Below are positions 46,169 to 53,283 of a stretch of 64,000 nt of DNA, piece by piece. The position numbers and the translations under genes were made by a program. Where the stretch lies: positions 62,001-126,000 of the forward strand of contig NZ_SNAQ03000022.1 of assembly GCF_004375085.3 (NCBI RefSeq), read 5' to 3'. Position 1 is the stretch's first letter, and the number at the start of each line of letters is the position of its first letter. This DNA is from Lewinella sp. W8. GTDB lineage: Bacteria; Bacteroidota; Bacteroidia; Chitinophagales; Saprospiraceae. The notes beneath the pieces were generated by a model. It ran no database searches. It was not told where the DNA came from and saw only the letters and a program-made list of their open reading frames with translations.

Positions 46169-46747
46169 CTATAGGATATCTTCTTCCATCGCGTAGCGTA
46201 CGCCCCGGCGCACGACCTCCACCGTGGCCCCGAAGGCCACGTGGCCGGCCAGGTTGCCGAGGCGGTCCTGGGCTTCGTCCTGCAGGGCGGCCGGGGCCAG
46301 TCCGAGGAGCGGGGCGGCCACCTGCTGGGTGGTCGTCCACAGTGCGGCGCCGTCTTCGTTCTGGGCCTCGGGCATGGCTTCGACGAGCAGACCGTAGAGG
46401 CCACCCACCAGTGCTCCCATGCCGAGTTCCACCACCGTTTCGGCCAGCGCCTGCTGATCTTCGGTGAGTTCGAGGTCGGCGGAATCCACCACGGCGGCGG
46501 CGGCCTTGTCTTCAAAGTGCTCCTGGTCCGGGGTAACGGCCCGATCCACGAGCATTTTGACCCCGGCGCCGACCAACCCACCGATGAGGCCGGCCACAAG
46601 ACCACGGCCAAAATTGGTTTTACCCCGCACCTGCGTCCTCGCCATAAACTCATCTACCGTATCGGCCCGGTGCCCGGTTACCTTCTCGATGGTGGAGAAG
46701 TCCAGGTTCTTTACGGATTCCAGAATTTGTTCAATCGGCGAAGCCAT
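46169..46747 (-). CDS. YagU/DUF1440-like membrane-associated protein
   Basis: The 192-residue protein begins with an amphipathic helix and has a glycine-rich membrane segment (FGRGLVAGLIGGLVGAGVKML) and a second one (GMGALVGGLYGLLVEAM). This looks like DUF1440 (YagU) inner-membrane proteins, but the match is by eye and moderate. It lies one base upstream of rsmI and is probably co-transcribed. The TAGCTTTG -7 element at 46779-46786 would drive both genes. Confidence 0.65.
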   Translation of the reverse strand: MASPIEQILESVKNLDFSTIEKVTGHRADTVDEFMARTQVRGKTNFGRGLVAGLIGGLVGAGVKMLVDRAVTPDQEHFEDKAAAAVVDSADLELTEDQQALAETVVELGMGALVGGLYGLLVEAMPEAQNEDGAALWTTTQQVAAPLLGLAPAALQDEAQDRLGNLAGHVAFGATVEVVRRGVRYAMEEDIL

Positions 46748-46778
46748 CGGCAGGTGGTTTATCGGTGAAAGGTGGGCA

Positions 46779-46786
46779 CAAAGCTA
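46779..46786 (-). promoter_or_regulatory. -7 element TAGCTTTG of the DUF1440-like/rsmI unit
   Basis: TAGCTTTG on the minus strand is an exact TAnnTTTG match 31 bases upstream of the ATG at 46747, leaving a short leader. Confidence 0.5.
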
Positions 46787-46800
46787 AGGGCTACTCAGGA

Positions 46801-49296
46801 CTAACCGTCCTTCTTCTTCCCAAAAAGGGTTTTGGACCAGAATTCTTTCCGGCGCTCCCGGCGTTCGTCCCGACGGGCGTCGCGTTCCAGCTGGCGCACG
46901 ATCCGGTCCGCGTATTCTTCGGGCGTTTCGTTGGCGCGGCGGCGTTTTTCGGCCATCATCCGCTCGATTTCCTCGGCCTCGAAGGCCCGCAGGCGGGCCA
47001 GCAGATCGTCGGCGGGGTTGAACTCCGTCGGATCGCGGTAGATGGGCAGTTCCTCCAGGTAGTCCGGACATTCGAGCAGGGCCGTCGTCATTTCGTCCAG
47101 CTTCGGGAACCAGCCCCCCCGGAAATCTTTTACCTCCTCGGCCTCCTGCACCTTACGCATGAAGGTGCCCCACACCGGCAGGGCCGTGGCCGTGGCCGAG
47201 CCCCGGCGCAGCGTCCGGAAGTGGACCGCCGGATATTCGGCGCCCACCCACACACCGACCACCATCTTGGGGGTGTAGCCCATGAACCAGCCGTCGCTCT
47301 GGTTCTGGGTGGTGCCCGTTTTGCCGGCCATGGCGCCCCGGAGGCCGTAGGTGGTGCGCAGTCGGCTGGCCGTGCCGCGGTTGACCACTCCGGCCATGAG
47401 GTAGGTGGCCACGTTGGCCACCGTATCGCTCATCACCCGCACGTAGTCCGTTCTCGGTTCGGCGGCGTAGACGATGTTGCCGTAGGCGTCTTCGATCTTA
47501 TCGAGGTAGTAAACCCCGCGCGGCCGGCGGCCGCGGTTGGCGAAGCCCGCGTAGACGGTGTTCATTTCCATCAGGCTGGCCTCTACCGTACCGAGGGCCA
47601 CGCTGGGGATTTCTTCCACTTCCCCCTCAATGCCCATCTCGTGGATTTCGCGGACCACCCGCGGCAGGCCGGTCCGGACGGCCACGTTCACGGCCACCGT
47701 ATTGATGGATTTCGCCAGGCCGCCCCGCATGGAGTAGGCGCCCTCGTATTCCCCGCTCGGGTTGCGGGGGTTGTAGTTGTTGAAGTCTTCGTAGGTAAAC
47801 TGCTGGGCCGGGGTGTACTCACAGGGCAGCATACCCTCCTGCAGAGCGGTGGCGTAGATGACGGGCTTGATGGTCGAGCCCACCTGCCGGCGGGCGGATA
47901 CGTGGTCGTACTGGACGTAGCTGTAGTCCACGCCCCCCACCCAGGCCAGGACCTTTCCCGTCTTGGGTTCCGTGGCGAGCAGGCCGGCGTTCAGCAGGGT
48001 GAAGTAGTGCCGGATGCTGTCCATGGGGCGCATCAGGGTGTCCTTGGGGCCGGCCGTCTTCCAGTCGAAGATGGTCATCGGTGCCGGCTCGCGGAGGGCG
48101 GCAAAGATGGCCTCCTCTTCCATGCCCCTGGCTTCCAGGGACTGGTAGCGCTGGCTCCGCCGGACTTCTTTGAGGAAGGCATCCTCCCAGGGTGCCCGTT
48201 TGGCCGACTTCCAGTCGATGGCCAGGTTGCCCTGGATGGTGGGCATCTGTTCGCGTACAGCCTCCTCCGCAAAACGCTGGAGGCTGCTGTTGATGGTGGT
48301 ATAGATCCGGAGTCCGTCCCGATCGATGTCGTAGGGGCGGCCGTCGGCGTGGGTTTTGTCCTGCAGGATGTCCATGACTTCCCGGCGGAGGCGATCGCGC
48401 AGGTAGGCCGCTCCGCCCACCTTATTGTTTTCCCGGCGGTAGTTGATTTCCAGCGGCAGAGCGGTGAGGCTGTCGGCTTCCGCCACCGACAGGTTGCCGT
48501 TTCTGGCCATCAGCGACAGGACGACGTTGCGCCGTCCGCGACTCGCTTCGGGGCGCAGACGGGGATTGTAGGTGGTATTGGCCTTGAGCAGGCCCACCAG
48601 CACGGCGGCTTCCTCCACGGTAAGCTCGCTGGCGGATTTACTGAAAAAGCGGCCCGAGGCTACTTCGATACCGTAGGCGTTTTCTCCGAAGGGGACCGTG
48701 TTGAGGTACAGGTTGAGGAGGTCTTCCTTGGAGTAGACCTCTTCCAGGCGGCTGGCGATGACCATTTCCCGCAGTTTGGTCTTAAGGATGCCGAAGCGGC
48801 CGTTCGGCTGGCGGGGGTAGAGTTGTTTGGCGAGCTGTTGGCTGATGGTACTTCCGCCGCCGCTGCTCCGGTCGCCGAGCAGGATGGTGCGCACGGCGAC
48901 GCGGGCGAGGGCCCGCAGGTCGATGCCCTGGTGTTCAAAGAAGCGGGCGTCTTCGGTGGCGATGAGGGCGTCCACTACGTAGGGAGAGATGTCTTCCTGG
49001 GAAACGCTGATCCGGTTTTCCCGGAAGTACTTACCCAGCAGTACTCCGTCTTCGCTGAGGACGGAGGAGGCTTCGGCATTTTCGATCAGGGCCAGTTCTT
49101 CGTGTTCGGGCAGGTGGCCGTAGCGCTCATTGAGCACCCGCATGAACAGAATTCCGAACAGGAGCGCCACCGACACCGTGGGGATCAGTACCCCCAGGAA
49201 GATTAACTTCAGGGGGGGCTGTTCCCGGAGGTACGCCCAGCATAGCTTACCGTATTTCGCGGCGAAGGCCTTGAATGTATCCCAGTACTGTTGCAT
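46801..49296 (-). CDS. Class A penicillin-binding protein (PBP1A-type)
   Basis: The 831-residue bifunctional enzyme has a cytoplasmic tail and one membrane helix (about 29-51). The GT51 glycosyltransferase follows (IATEDARFFEHQGID with the catalytic Glu, GGGSTISQQLAKQLYP). The transpeptidase has SxxK in VGSTIKPVIYATAL near residue 474, SxN in AKSINTVAVN and KTG in GKTGTTQNQSDGWF. It polymerises and cross-links peptidoglycan. The last 90 residues are highly charged (REFW-type KR/E-rich tail) and lie outside the catalytic core, as in many Bacteroidota PBPs. Confidence 0.96.
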   Translation of the reverse strand: MQQYWDTFKAFAAKYGKLCWAYLREQPPLKLIFLGVLIPTVSVALLFGILFMRVLNERYGHLPEHEELALIENAEASSVLSEDGVLLGKYFRENRISVSQEDISPYVVDALIATEDARFFEHQGIDLRALARVAVRTILLGDRSSGGGSTISQQLAKQLYPRQPNGRFGILKTKLREMVIASRLEEVYSKEDLLNLYLNTVPFGENAYGIEVASGRFFSKSASELTVEEAAVLVGLLKANTTYNPRLRPEASRGRRNVVLSLMARNGNLSVAEADSLTALPLEINYRRENNKVGGAAYLRDRLRREVMDILQDKTHADGRPYDIDRDGLRIYTTINSSLQRFAEEAVREQMPTIQGNLAIDWKSAKRAPWEDAFLKEVRRSQRYQSLEARGMEEEAIFAALREPAPMTIFDWKTAGPKDTLMRPMDSIRHYFTLLNAGLLATEPKTGKVLAWVGGVDYSYVQYDHVSARRQVGSTIKPVIYATALQEGMLPCEYTPAQQFTYEDFNNYNPRNPSGEYEGAYSMRGGLAKSINTVAVNVAVRTGLPRVVREIHEMGIEGEVEEIPSVALGTVEASLMEMNTVYAGFANRGRRPRGVYYLDKIEDAYGNIVYAAEPRTDYVRVMSDTVANVATYLMAGVVNRGTASRLRTTYGLRGAMAGKTGTTQNQSDGWFMGYTPKMVVGVWVGAEYPAVHFRTLRRGSATATALPVWGTFMRKVQEAEEVKDFRGGWFPKLDEMTTALLECPDYLEELPIYRDPTEFNPADDLLARLRAFEAEEIERMMAEKRRRANETPEEYADRIVRQLERDARRDERRERRKEFWSKTLFGKKKDG

Positions 49297-49516
49297 TGCT
49301 TTTTGTAATGGCCGAAAACCAGTAAACGTTTTGAGCGGGGATTAGATTTTAGCGGTCCGGAAGAGAAAACTTTTGGGACGGGGTAAGCCGGGCAAAACGA
49401 AAAAGCGCATTCTGCCCCCCTGTCTTTGATAAATACGCTACCGCCACCACTACCCACAAGTGTCTGATTGCAACAGTTTTAGACCCCAGATTTGACAGAA
49501 TTACCCCCAAACAACC

Positions 49517-49546
49517 TTGTTTGCCCACCAACAATGTCTATCTTGT
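49517..49546 (+). promoter_or_regulatory. Candidate promoter of the sigma factor/MscS operon
   Basis: TTG at 49517-49519, a 19-bp spacer and TATCTTGT at 49539-49546 approximate the Bacteroidota promoter (one mismatch in the -7 element). It leaves a leader of about 65 bases. The rest of the 319-base gap (49297-49615) shows no gene. Confidence 0.5.
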
Positions 49547-49615
49547 GACCGATCAAAAATCTTAACGTCTTAATAACAGTTGTTGGCCTCGGCTAAGCAA
49601 CACAATTCAGCTTAG

Positions 49616-50215
49616 ATGGCAAGCGCAACGGCCTCGGGACCTTGTACGCCGACCATGGAAGACATGGACATCATCCGTGCTTACCGGGAAAAGCGGCATG
49701 CTACCTGTTTTAGACTATTACACGATCGCTACGCAGCTAAAATATACAGTAAGGCGATCACCATGCTTCGTAATGAAGACGAAGCCGAAGACGCAACACA
49801 AGAAATTTTCACCAAGGTCTTTTTGAACCTGGGCAAGTTCCAGGGCCAGTCTAAGTTCTCTACCTGGGTTTATTCCGTGACGTATAATTACTGCATTGAT
49901 AAAATCCGCAAGGAAAAGCGCAGCCGTGCGCTTTTCGCTGATGAGTTGGACAATCCCCCCGACGTGGAGGAAGAAGATGACAACGACGAAGAGCTGACCC
50001 GGATACAATTGAATGAACTTCGGAAAGTACTCAATAAGTTATCGGATGCTGATCGCACGCTGTTATTGCTGAAGTATAAGGATGGCGTAAAAATCAAAGC
50101 CATCGCCGAGATGTTAGGAAAAAATGAATCTGCAGTAAAGATGCAGCTCAAACGCGCCAAGGAGAAAGCACTCAAGATTCACCAAAAGCTTTTTCCGGCA
50201 AAAAGCCTTTCTTAA
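49616..50215 (+). CDS. RNA polymerase ECF-type sigma factor
   Basis: The 199-residue protein has sigma region 2 (about 20-95: FRLLHDRYAAKIYSKAITML, EDATQEIFTKVFLNLGKFQG, FSTWVYSVTYNYCIDKIRK) and region 4 (about 128-180: LSDADRTLLLLKYKDGVKIK, then MLGKNESAVKMQLKRAKEK). An acidic linker (DNPPDVEEEDDNDEE) joins them. ATG 49616 gives a 13-residue weakly conserved prefix; ATG 49655 is a plausible alternative. The stop codon abuts the ATG of the next gene, indicating translational coupling. Confidence 0.93.
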   Translation: MASATASGPCTPTMEDMDIIRAYREKRHATCFRLLHDRYAAKIYSKAITMLRNEDEAEDATQEIFTKVFLNLGKFQGQSKFSTWVYSVTYNYCIDKIRKEKRSRALFADELDNPPDVEEEDDNDEELTRIQLNELRKVLNKLSDADRTLLLLKYKDGVKIKAIAEMLGKNESAVKMQLKRAKEKALKIHQKLFPAKSLS

Positions 50216-50515
50216 ATGAGCAGTTTTCTGCAAATCAAGGAGGAAGAGATCAACCAGTTCGTAGAACTGCGTCAGGATCGGGTTCGCCAGCAGGTCGAAA
50301 CCAAACTCAGCACTTATGAATTCATCGGATCTCTTTTTGAGATGTACCTTCCCATGATGGCCGACACCATGACCGCCATTATGGGCAGTGACCCCATCGA
50401 CGATGACGATGAATACCGCACCATCGAGGAAATCGACGACGAGGAGTCCGACAATCCTCCCCTCGGTCCGGGAGCGCCCAAGGGCCCCGATAACAACGAC
50501 GAGATTATCAGATAA
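50216..50515 (+). CDS. Small acidic protein coupled to the sigma factor
   Basis: The 99-residue protein starts immediately after the sigma-factor stop. Its first half is helical (FLQIKEEEINQFVELRQDRV) with a hydrophobic patch LFEMYLPMMADTMTAIMG; its second half is acidic and disordered (DDDDEY... ending NNDEIIR). The position matches where anti-sigma factors sit, but it has no zinc-finger anti-sigma motif and no clear membrane helix. A partner role is inference from position only. Confidence 0.7.
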   Translation: MSSFLQIKEEEINQFVELRQDRVRQQVETKLSTYEFIGSLFEMYLPMMADTMTAIMGSDPIDDDDEYRTIEEIDDEESDNPPLGPGAPKGPDNNDEIIR

Positions 50516-50530
50516 AAAGTAAGACCACCC

Positions 50531-51376
50531 GTGTTAGACGAACTGCTCACTCAGATTAATTCCTTATTCGCCGTCATTCCCGCCCTGCTCAAGGCAGGTG
50601 CCATTTTCATCATTGGTCTGATTCTGGCGAAGGTGCTGGCCAAGGTAGTGGAGCGGGTCTTCAAGGCCATTGGCCTGGACAGCCTCGCCAAGAAGCTCGG
50701 CGAAGTGGATTTGATCCGAAATTCCAGCTTTGAAATTGTCCCCAGTAAAATCGGGGCGGCCATCATTTATTACCTGACGATCATCGTCTTCCTGATGGCT
50801 ACCGTTGAGGCCCTGGGTATGAAGGTCATCTCCGACATGATGGTGTCCACCATCGCCTACATCCCCAACGCCATTACGGCCTTCGTCGTCCTGCTCATTG
50901 GGGTCTTCATTGCCGACTCCATTAAAAAGGTAGTCGCCGCCACTTGCCGCGGTCTCGGGATTTCCTCCGGCAACCTGATCTCTAACATTGTCTTCTACTT
51001 CATTCTCCTGAACATCATCCTCATTTCGTTGCGGCAGGCCCAGCTGCAAACGGAATTCATGGAAGACAACATCTCCATCATCGTGGCCGGCGTGGTCGCT
51101 GCCTTTGCCATTGGCTACGGCCTGGCCAGTCGTCATCTGATGGGCAGCATCCTCGCTTCCTTTTACAACCGCGGTCGGATCCGCGTGGGCGATGAAATCA
51201 GCATCGAAGGAAAACGCGGTGAGGTGATCACCATCAACAACAATGCCCTCACCCTGCGGGGAGATGAGAGTGACTTCATCGTTCCCTTCAGTAAGGTGGC
51301 CAGTGAGGGGGTAGAAATCCACAGCCGTCCGGATGCCGGACCGGCCCTTCCGCCCCACGAAGAGGGACGGAAGTAA
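50531..51376 (+). CDS. MscS-family small-conductance mechanosensitive channel-like protein
   Basis: The 281-residue protein begins with GTG 15 bases after the previous stop. It has about five membrane segments, including conserved-TM-helix repeats (AIFIIGLILAKVLAKVVERV, AFVVLLIGVFIADSIKKVV). A pore-type helix follows (FAIGYGLASRHLMGSILASF), and then a small beta domain (IRVGDEISIEGKRGEVITIN). This is the arrangement of the MscS superfamily branch with PF05552-like helices. It may release osmolytes on membrane tension. Sharing a transcript with an ECF sigma factor suggests envelope or osmotic stress control. Confidence 0.88.
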   Translation: MLDELLTQINSLFAVIPALLKAGAIFIIGLILAKVLAKVVERVFKAIGLDSLAKKLGEVDLIRNSSFEIVPSKIGAAIIYYLTIIVFLMATVEALGMKVISDMMVSTIAYIPNAITAFVVLLIGVFIADSIKKVVAATCRGLGISSGNLISNIVFYFILLNIILISLRQAQLQTEFMEDNISIIVAGVVAAFAIGYGLASRHLMGSILASFYNRGRIRVGDEISIEGKRGEVITINNNALTLRGDESDFIVPFSKVASEGVEIHSRPDAGPALPPHEEGRK

Positions 51377-51381
51377 AAGAG

Positions 51382-51421
51382 AAAAGCCCGGTTCGACGAG
51401 ATCGAACCGGGCTTTTTTTTT
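51382..51421. terminator. Bidirectional intrinsic terminator
   Basis: AAAAGCCCGGTTCGA at 51382-51396 pairs perfectly with 51402-51416 and is followed by a T-run; the complementary A-run on the other side lets it serve the convergent DUF3078 gene too. Confidence 0.93.
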
Positions 51422-51438
51422 GGGTTGCCCCCGCAGCT

Positions 51439-52410
51439 TTAGAAGCTGTAGGTCAGGCCCATGGCGGTGTAGGACTGCAGTCCGGGAGGGTACTCAAATC
51501 CAGCCTGACGGATACCGACCGTAAAGCCGACGCCGATGCCCTTCCAGAGGTCAGCAATGTTGAAGGAGTTGATCCAGGTGTAGGAGAACAATCCCTCTTC
51601 GCTGGTTTGCTCTACGCCGTCTTCGTCGATGAAGGTGATGAGCGTCTGGGTGTCGTCGTAGGGAAGGAACATACCCAGGTTAGAAGACCAGGTAACGCCA
51701 CCGGGCAGCTCCAGGGCGTAGGTCGCTTTGACCTTCGCACCGAGTGCGGACTGACTTTCGATGCCCTCAAAACCGGAGAAGGCGAAGTTGTAGGTCAGGG
51801 GGTGCGCCACGACGACCAAGTTAGGAATGGTCTTTGGCGTCCAGGTAACCCCCACGCCGACGTCGACCGTACCGGGAGAGAGGAAATTGAACACGGAGGT
51901 ATTCAGGTCGAGTAAACCAGTGGCGGCCAGGCTTTCGCTGAAGCGAAGGCCGTAGAGGGAAGAACCGATCAGCACGTCACCATTGCGGTTGGCCAGGAAG
52001 CCGGTGCCACCGTCATCATCGTTGGTGTTGTTGTCGAGTCCCTGCCAGCTGATGTTCGTAGCCAGGGTATTCCGCCAGAAGGACTTCTCCTTGATGATGT
52101 TGGCGTAGGCGTTGATGCCCAGGTTCAGGGCAGAAGAAGAACTGTTGGGGTTGGCGTTAGCCTGCCAGTTGCTGGAGCTATTGAAGTTCAGTCCCACCAG
52201 GCCGGTCAGCCCGGTCTGCCAGCCAGACAGCAGCGTAATTTCCTTTTGCAGGTCAGCAATCTCCCCATTGAAGGAATTGGCTTCCGCCATGATCTCGCTC
52301 TTCTTGGCTTCCAGTTCGGCTTTTTTTGCCTTCAGCTCCTCCAGCGTCTGGGCTTGCAAACCGCTCAGTGACAGCAGCGTCAGTAGCGTTAACAGGAAAA
52401 AATTTTTCAT
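51439..52410 (-). CDS. DUF3078-family outer-membrane-type protein
   Basis: ATG 52410 begins a signal peptide (NFFLLTLLTLLSLSGLQAQ). A short coiled coil follows (EELKAKKAELEAKKSEIMAE...), then a beta-barrel-like region with WQTGLTGLVGLNFNSSSNW, FWRNTLATNISWQGLDN, the PNLVVVAHPLTYNFAF strand and a terminal aromatic strand ending GLTYSF. This is the pattern of DUF3078 proteins of Bacteroidota, of unknown function. The 323-residue length is typical. An open frame extends upstream to 52722, but those residues lack a signal and are not conserved in type. Confidence 0.82.
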   Translation of the reverse strand: MKNFFLLTLLTLLSLSGLQAQTLEELKAKKAELEAKKSEIMAEANSFNGEIADLQKEITLLSGWQTGLTGLVGLNFNSSSNWQANANPNSSSSALNLGINAYANIIKEKSFWRNTLATNISWQGLDNNTNDDDGGTGFLANRNGDVLIGSSLYGLRFSESLAATGLLDLNTSVFNFLSPGTVDVGVGVTWTPKTIPNLVVVAHPLTYNFAFSGFEGIESQSALGAKVKATYALELPGGVTWSSNLGMFLPYDDTQTLITFIDEDGVEQTSEEGLFSYTWINSFNIADLWKGIGVGFTVGIRQAGFEYPPGLQSYTAMGLTYSF

Positions 52411-52727
52411 ACGAGTGAAAATTTGATGGTAAGTAAAATGATATCCAGGGTCGACCGAAAGACTCCGGAGTAGTGTCCGGGGTTTTAGACCCCTAAACCT
52501 CATAAAGTCACCCGCAAAATTGCAAAATTTATCATCAGCTGCCCATTTTTTGGTGGTGACCGAAACCATTGACCGCTCTCTGCCCATTGTATCATCGCAA
52601 AGGGCAGCGGTCATCGCAGGCAAATAAAATTTGGGCGCAAGCGCAGGTGCCGGCAATCTTCCGGTGGCCAGGCAGCGTGGTGTTCCCGGGTCGGGGCCGA
52701 AGATTCTTTCAAGAAAACGCACAGGTC
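52411..52727. other. Intergenic region before the tRNA locus
   Basis: No gene is seen in these 317 bases. They include one copy of the GCGCAGGTGCC motif at 52641-52651, with the wider segment GGGCGCAAGCGCAGGTGCC resembling the copy at 57613-57632. Confidence 0.5.
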
Positions 52728-52758
52728 TTGCACAAAAACCACAAAGCGCCTATCTTTG
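52728..52758 (+). promoter_or_regulatory. Full-consensus promoter of the tRNA-Met locus
   Basis: TTG at 52728-52730, a 20-bp spacer and TATCTTTG at 52751-52758 fit the Bacteroidota promoter exactly. The predicted start lies just before the broken 5' tRNA copy at 52776, not before the intact tRNA. Confidence 0.8.
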
Positions 52759-52775
52759 CAGCCGCTTAACCAAAC

Positions 52776-52836
52776 GGCGCGGTAGCTCAGCTGGTTACCC
52801 CGATAGCTATCGGGGAGGATTCACAACCACGAGGCC
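52776..52836 (+). pseudogene. tRNA-Met 5' fragment interrupted by an 18-bp palindrome
   Basis: Bases 52776-52797 are identical to the first 22 bases of the intact tRNA-Met. CCCCGATAGCTATCGGGG (52798-52815) then replaces GAGCGC, after which AGGATTCACAACCACGAGG resembles the anticodon arm with several changes. The anticodon arm cannot fold properly, so it is a remnant. Confidence 0.8.
52798..52815. repeat. Perfect 18-bp palindrome CCCCGATAGCTATCGGGG, copy 1
   Basis: This self-complementary sequence sits inside the 5' tRNA fragment. The identical sequence occurs at 53036-53053. The core CCCGATAGCTATCGGG is a palindrome I recall as frequent in Bacteroidota genomes. Confidence 0.9.
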
Positions 52837-52877
52837 ACCGTCCGGCAAGCTCAACGCTTGCGATTAAAGCACCACAT

Positions 52878-52951
52878 GGCGCGGTAGCTCAGCTGGTTAG
52901 AGCGCAGGATTCATAATCCTGAGGTCGGCGGTTCGGGTCCGCCTCGCGCTA
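52878..52951 (+). tRNA. tRNA-Met (anticodon CAT)
   Basis: The 74-base cloverleaf is complete: acceptor GGCGCGG with TCGCGCT, D-arm AGCTCAGCTGGTTAGAGC, anticodon arm CAGGATTCATAATCCTG with anticodon CAT, and T-arm GGCGGTTCGGGTCCGCC. CCA is not encoded. The D-loop and stem features fit elongator tRNA-Met; a lysidine-modified tRNA-Ile cannot be excluded. The acceptor's first and last pairs are G-U. Confidence 0.93.
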
Positions 52952-52957
52952 CGAAAG

Positions 52958-52995
52958 AAGGTCCTTCACGATGTGGAGGGCCTTTTCTCTTTTTA
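52958..52995 (+). terminator. Terminator of the tRNA transcript
   Basis: AAGGTCCTTCAC at 52958-52969 pairs with GTGGAGGGCCTT at 52973-52984 (two G-U pairs), followed by TTCTCTTTTT. Confidence 0.7.
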
Positions 52996-53023
52996 GCCAG
53001 CCAGGTGGATGACTGTAGAGAAT

Positions 53024-53067
53024 GGTCGGCGGTTCCCCCGATAGCTATCGGGGCACCTCGCGCTACG
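53024..53067 (+). pseudogene. tRNA-Met 3' fragment interrupted by the same palindrome
   Basis: GGTCGGCGGTTC matches the variable/T-arm part of the intact tRNA, then CCCCGATAGCTATCGGGG (53036-53053) intervenes, then CACCTCGCGCTACG matches its 3' end. The surrounding AAAGGCCCTCCACGAAAGAAG also echoes, in inverse order, the sequence following the intact tRNA. Confidence 0.75.
53036..53053. repeat. Perfect 18-bp palindrome CCCCGATAGCTATCGGGG, copy 2
   Basis: It is identical to 52798-52815 and lies within the T-loop of the 3' tRNA fragment. Confidence 0.9.
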
Positions 53068-53102
53068 TAAAGGCCCTCCACGAAAGAAGAAGACTATACA
53101 TC

Positions 53103-53123
53103 GCCTCTTTAACGAGGCTTTTG
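53103..53123 (+). terminator. Short hairpin with T-run downstream of the tRNA locus
   Basis: GCCTC at 53103-53107 pairs with GAGGC at 53114-53118, followed by TTTTG. It may be a second, weaker terminator. Confidence 0.4.
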
Positions 53124-53283
53124 TGCTGTGCACAGCAAAAACTGAACGCCAGGGGAAGTTCCGCCCCACCCTTTCCCCTTTTCGTGACGTTAGCGGTTTA
53201 ACGGGAGTTACCAACCGCCGCTCCCGGGCAGTATGCCGGCAACCCTTAACTTTCAATCATCAGTGGCCCGAAAAACGTAGTCC

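Noticed and set aside
46765-49206. Very long open frame (813 codons) on the plus strand opposite the PBP1A gene
   Set aside because: It mirrors the GC-rich codon pattern of the PBP gene and has no recognisable domain; the PBP motifs on the minus strand are complete.
50216-50515. Anti-sigma factor
   Set aside because: No zinc-binding anti-sigma motif or transmembrane helix is seen; position alone is not sufficient for the call.
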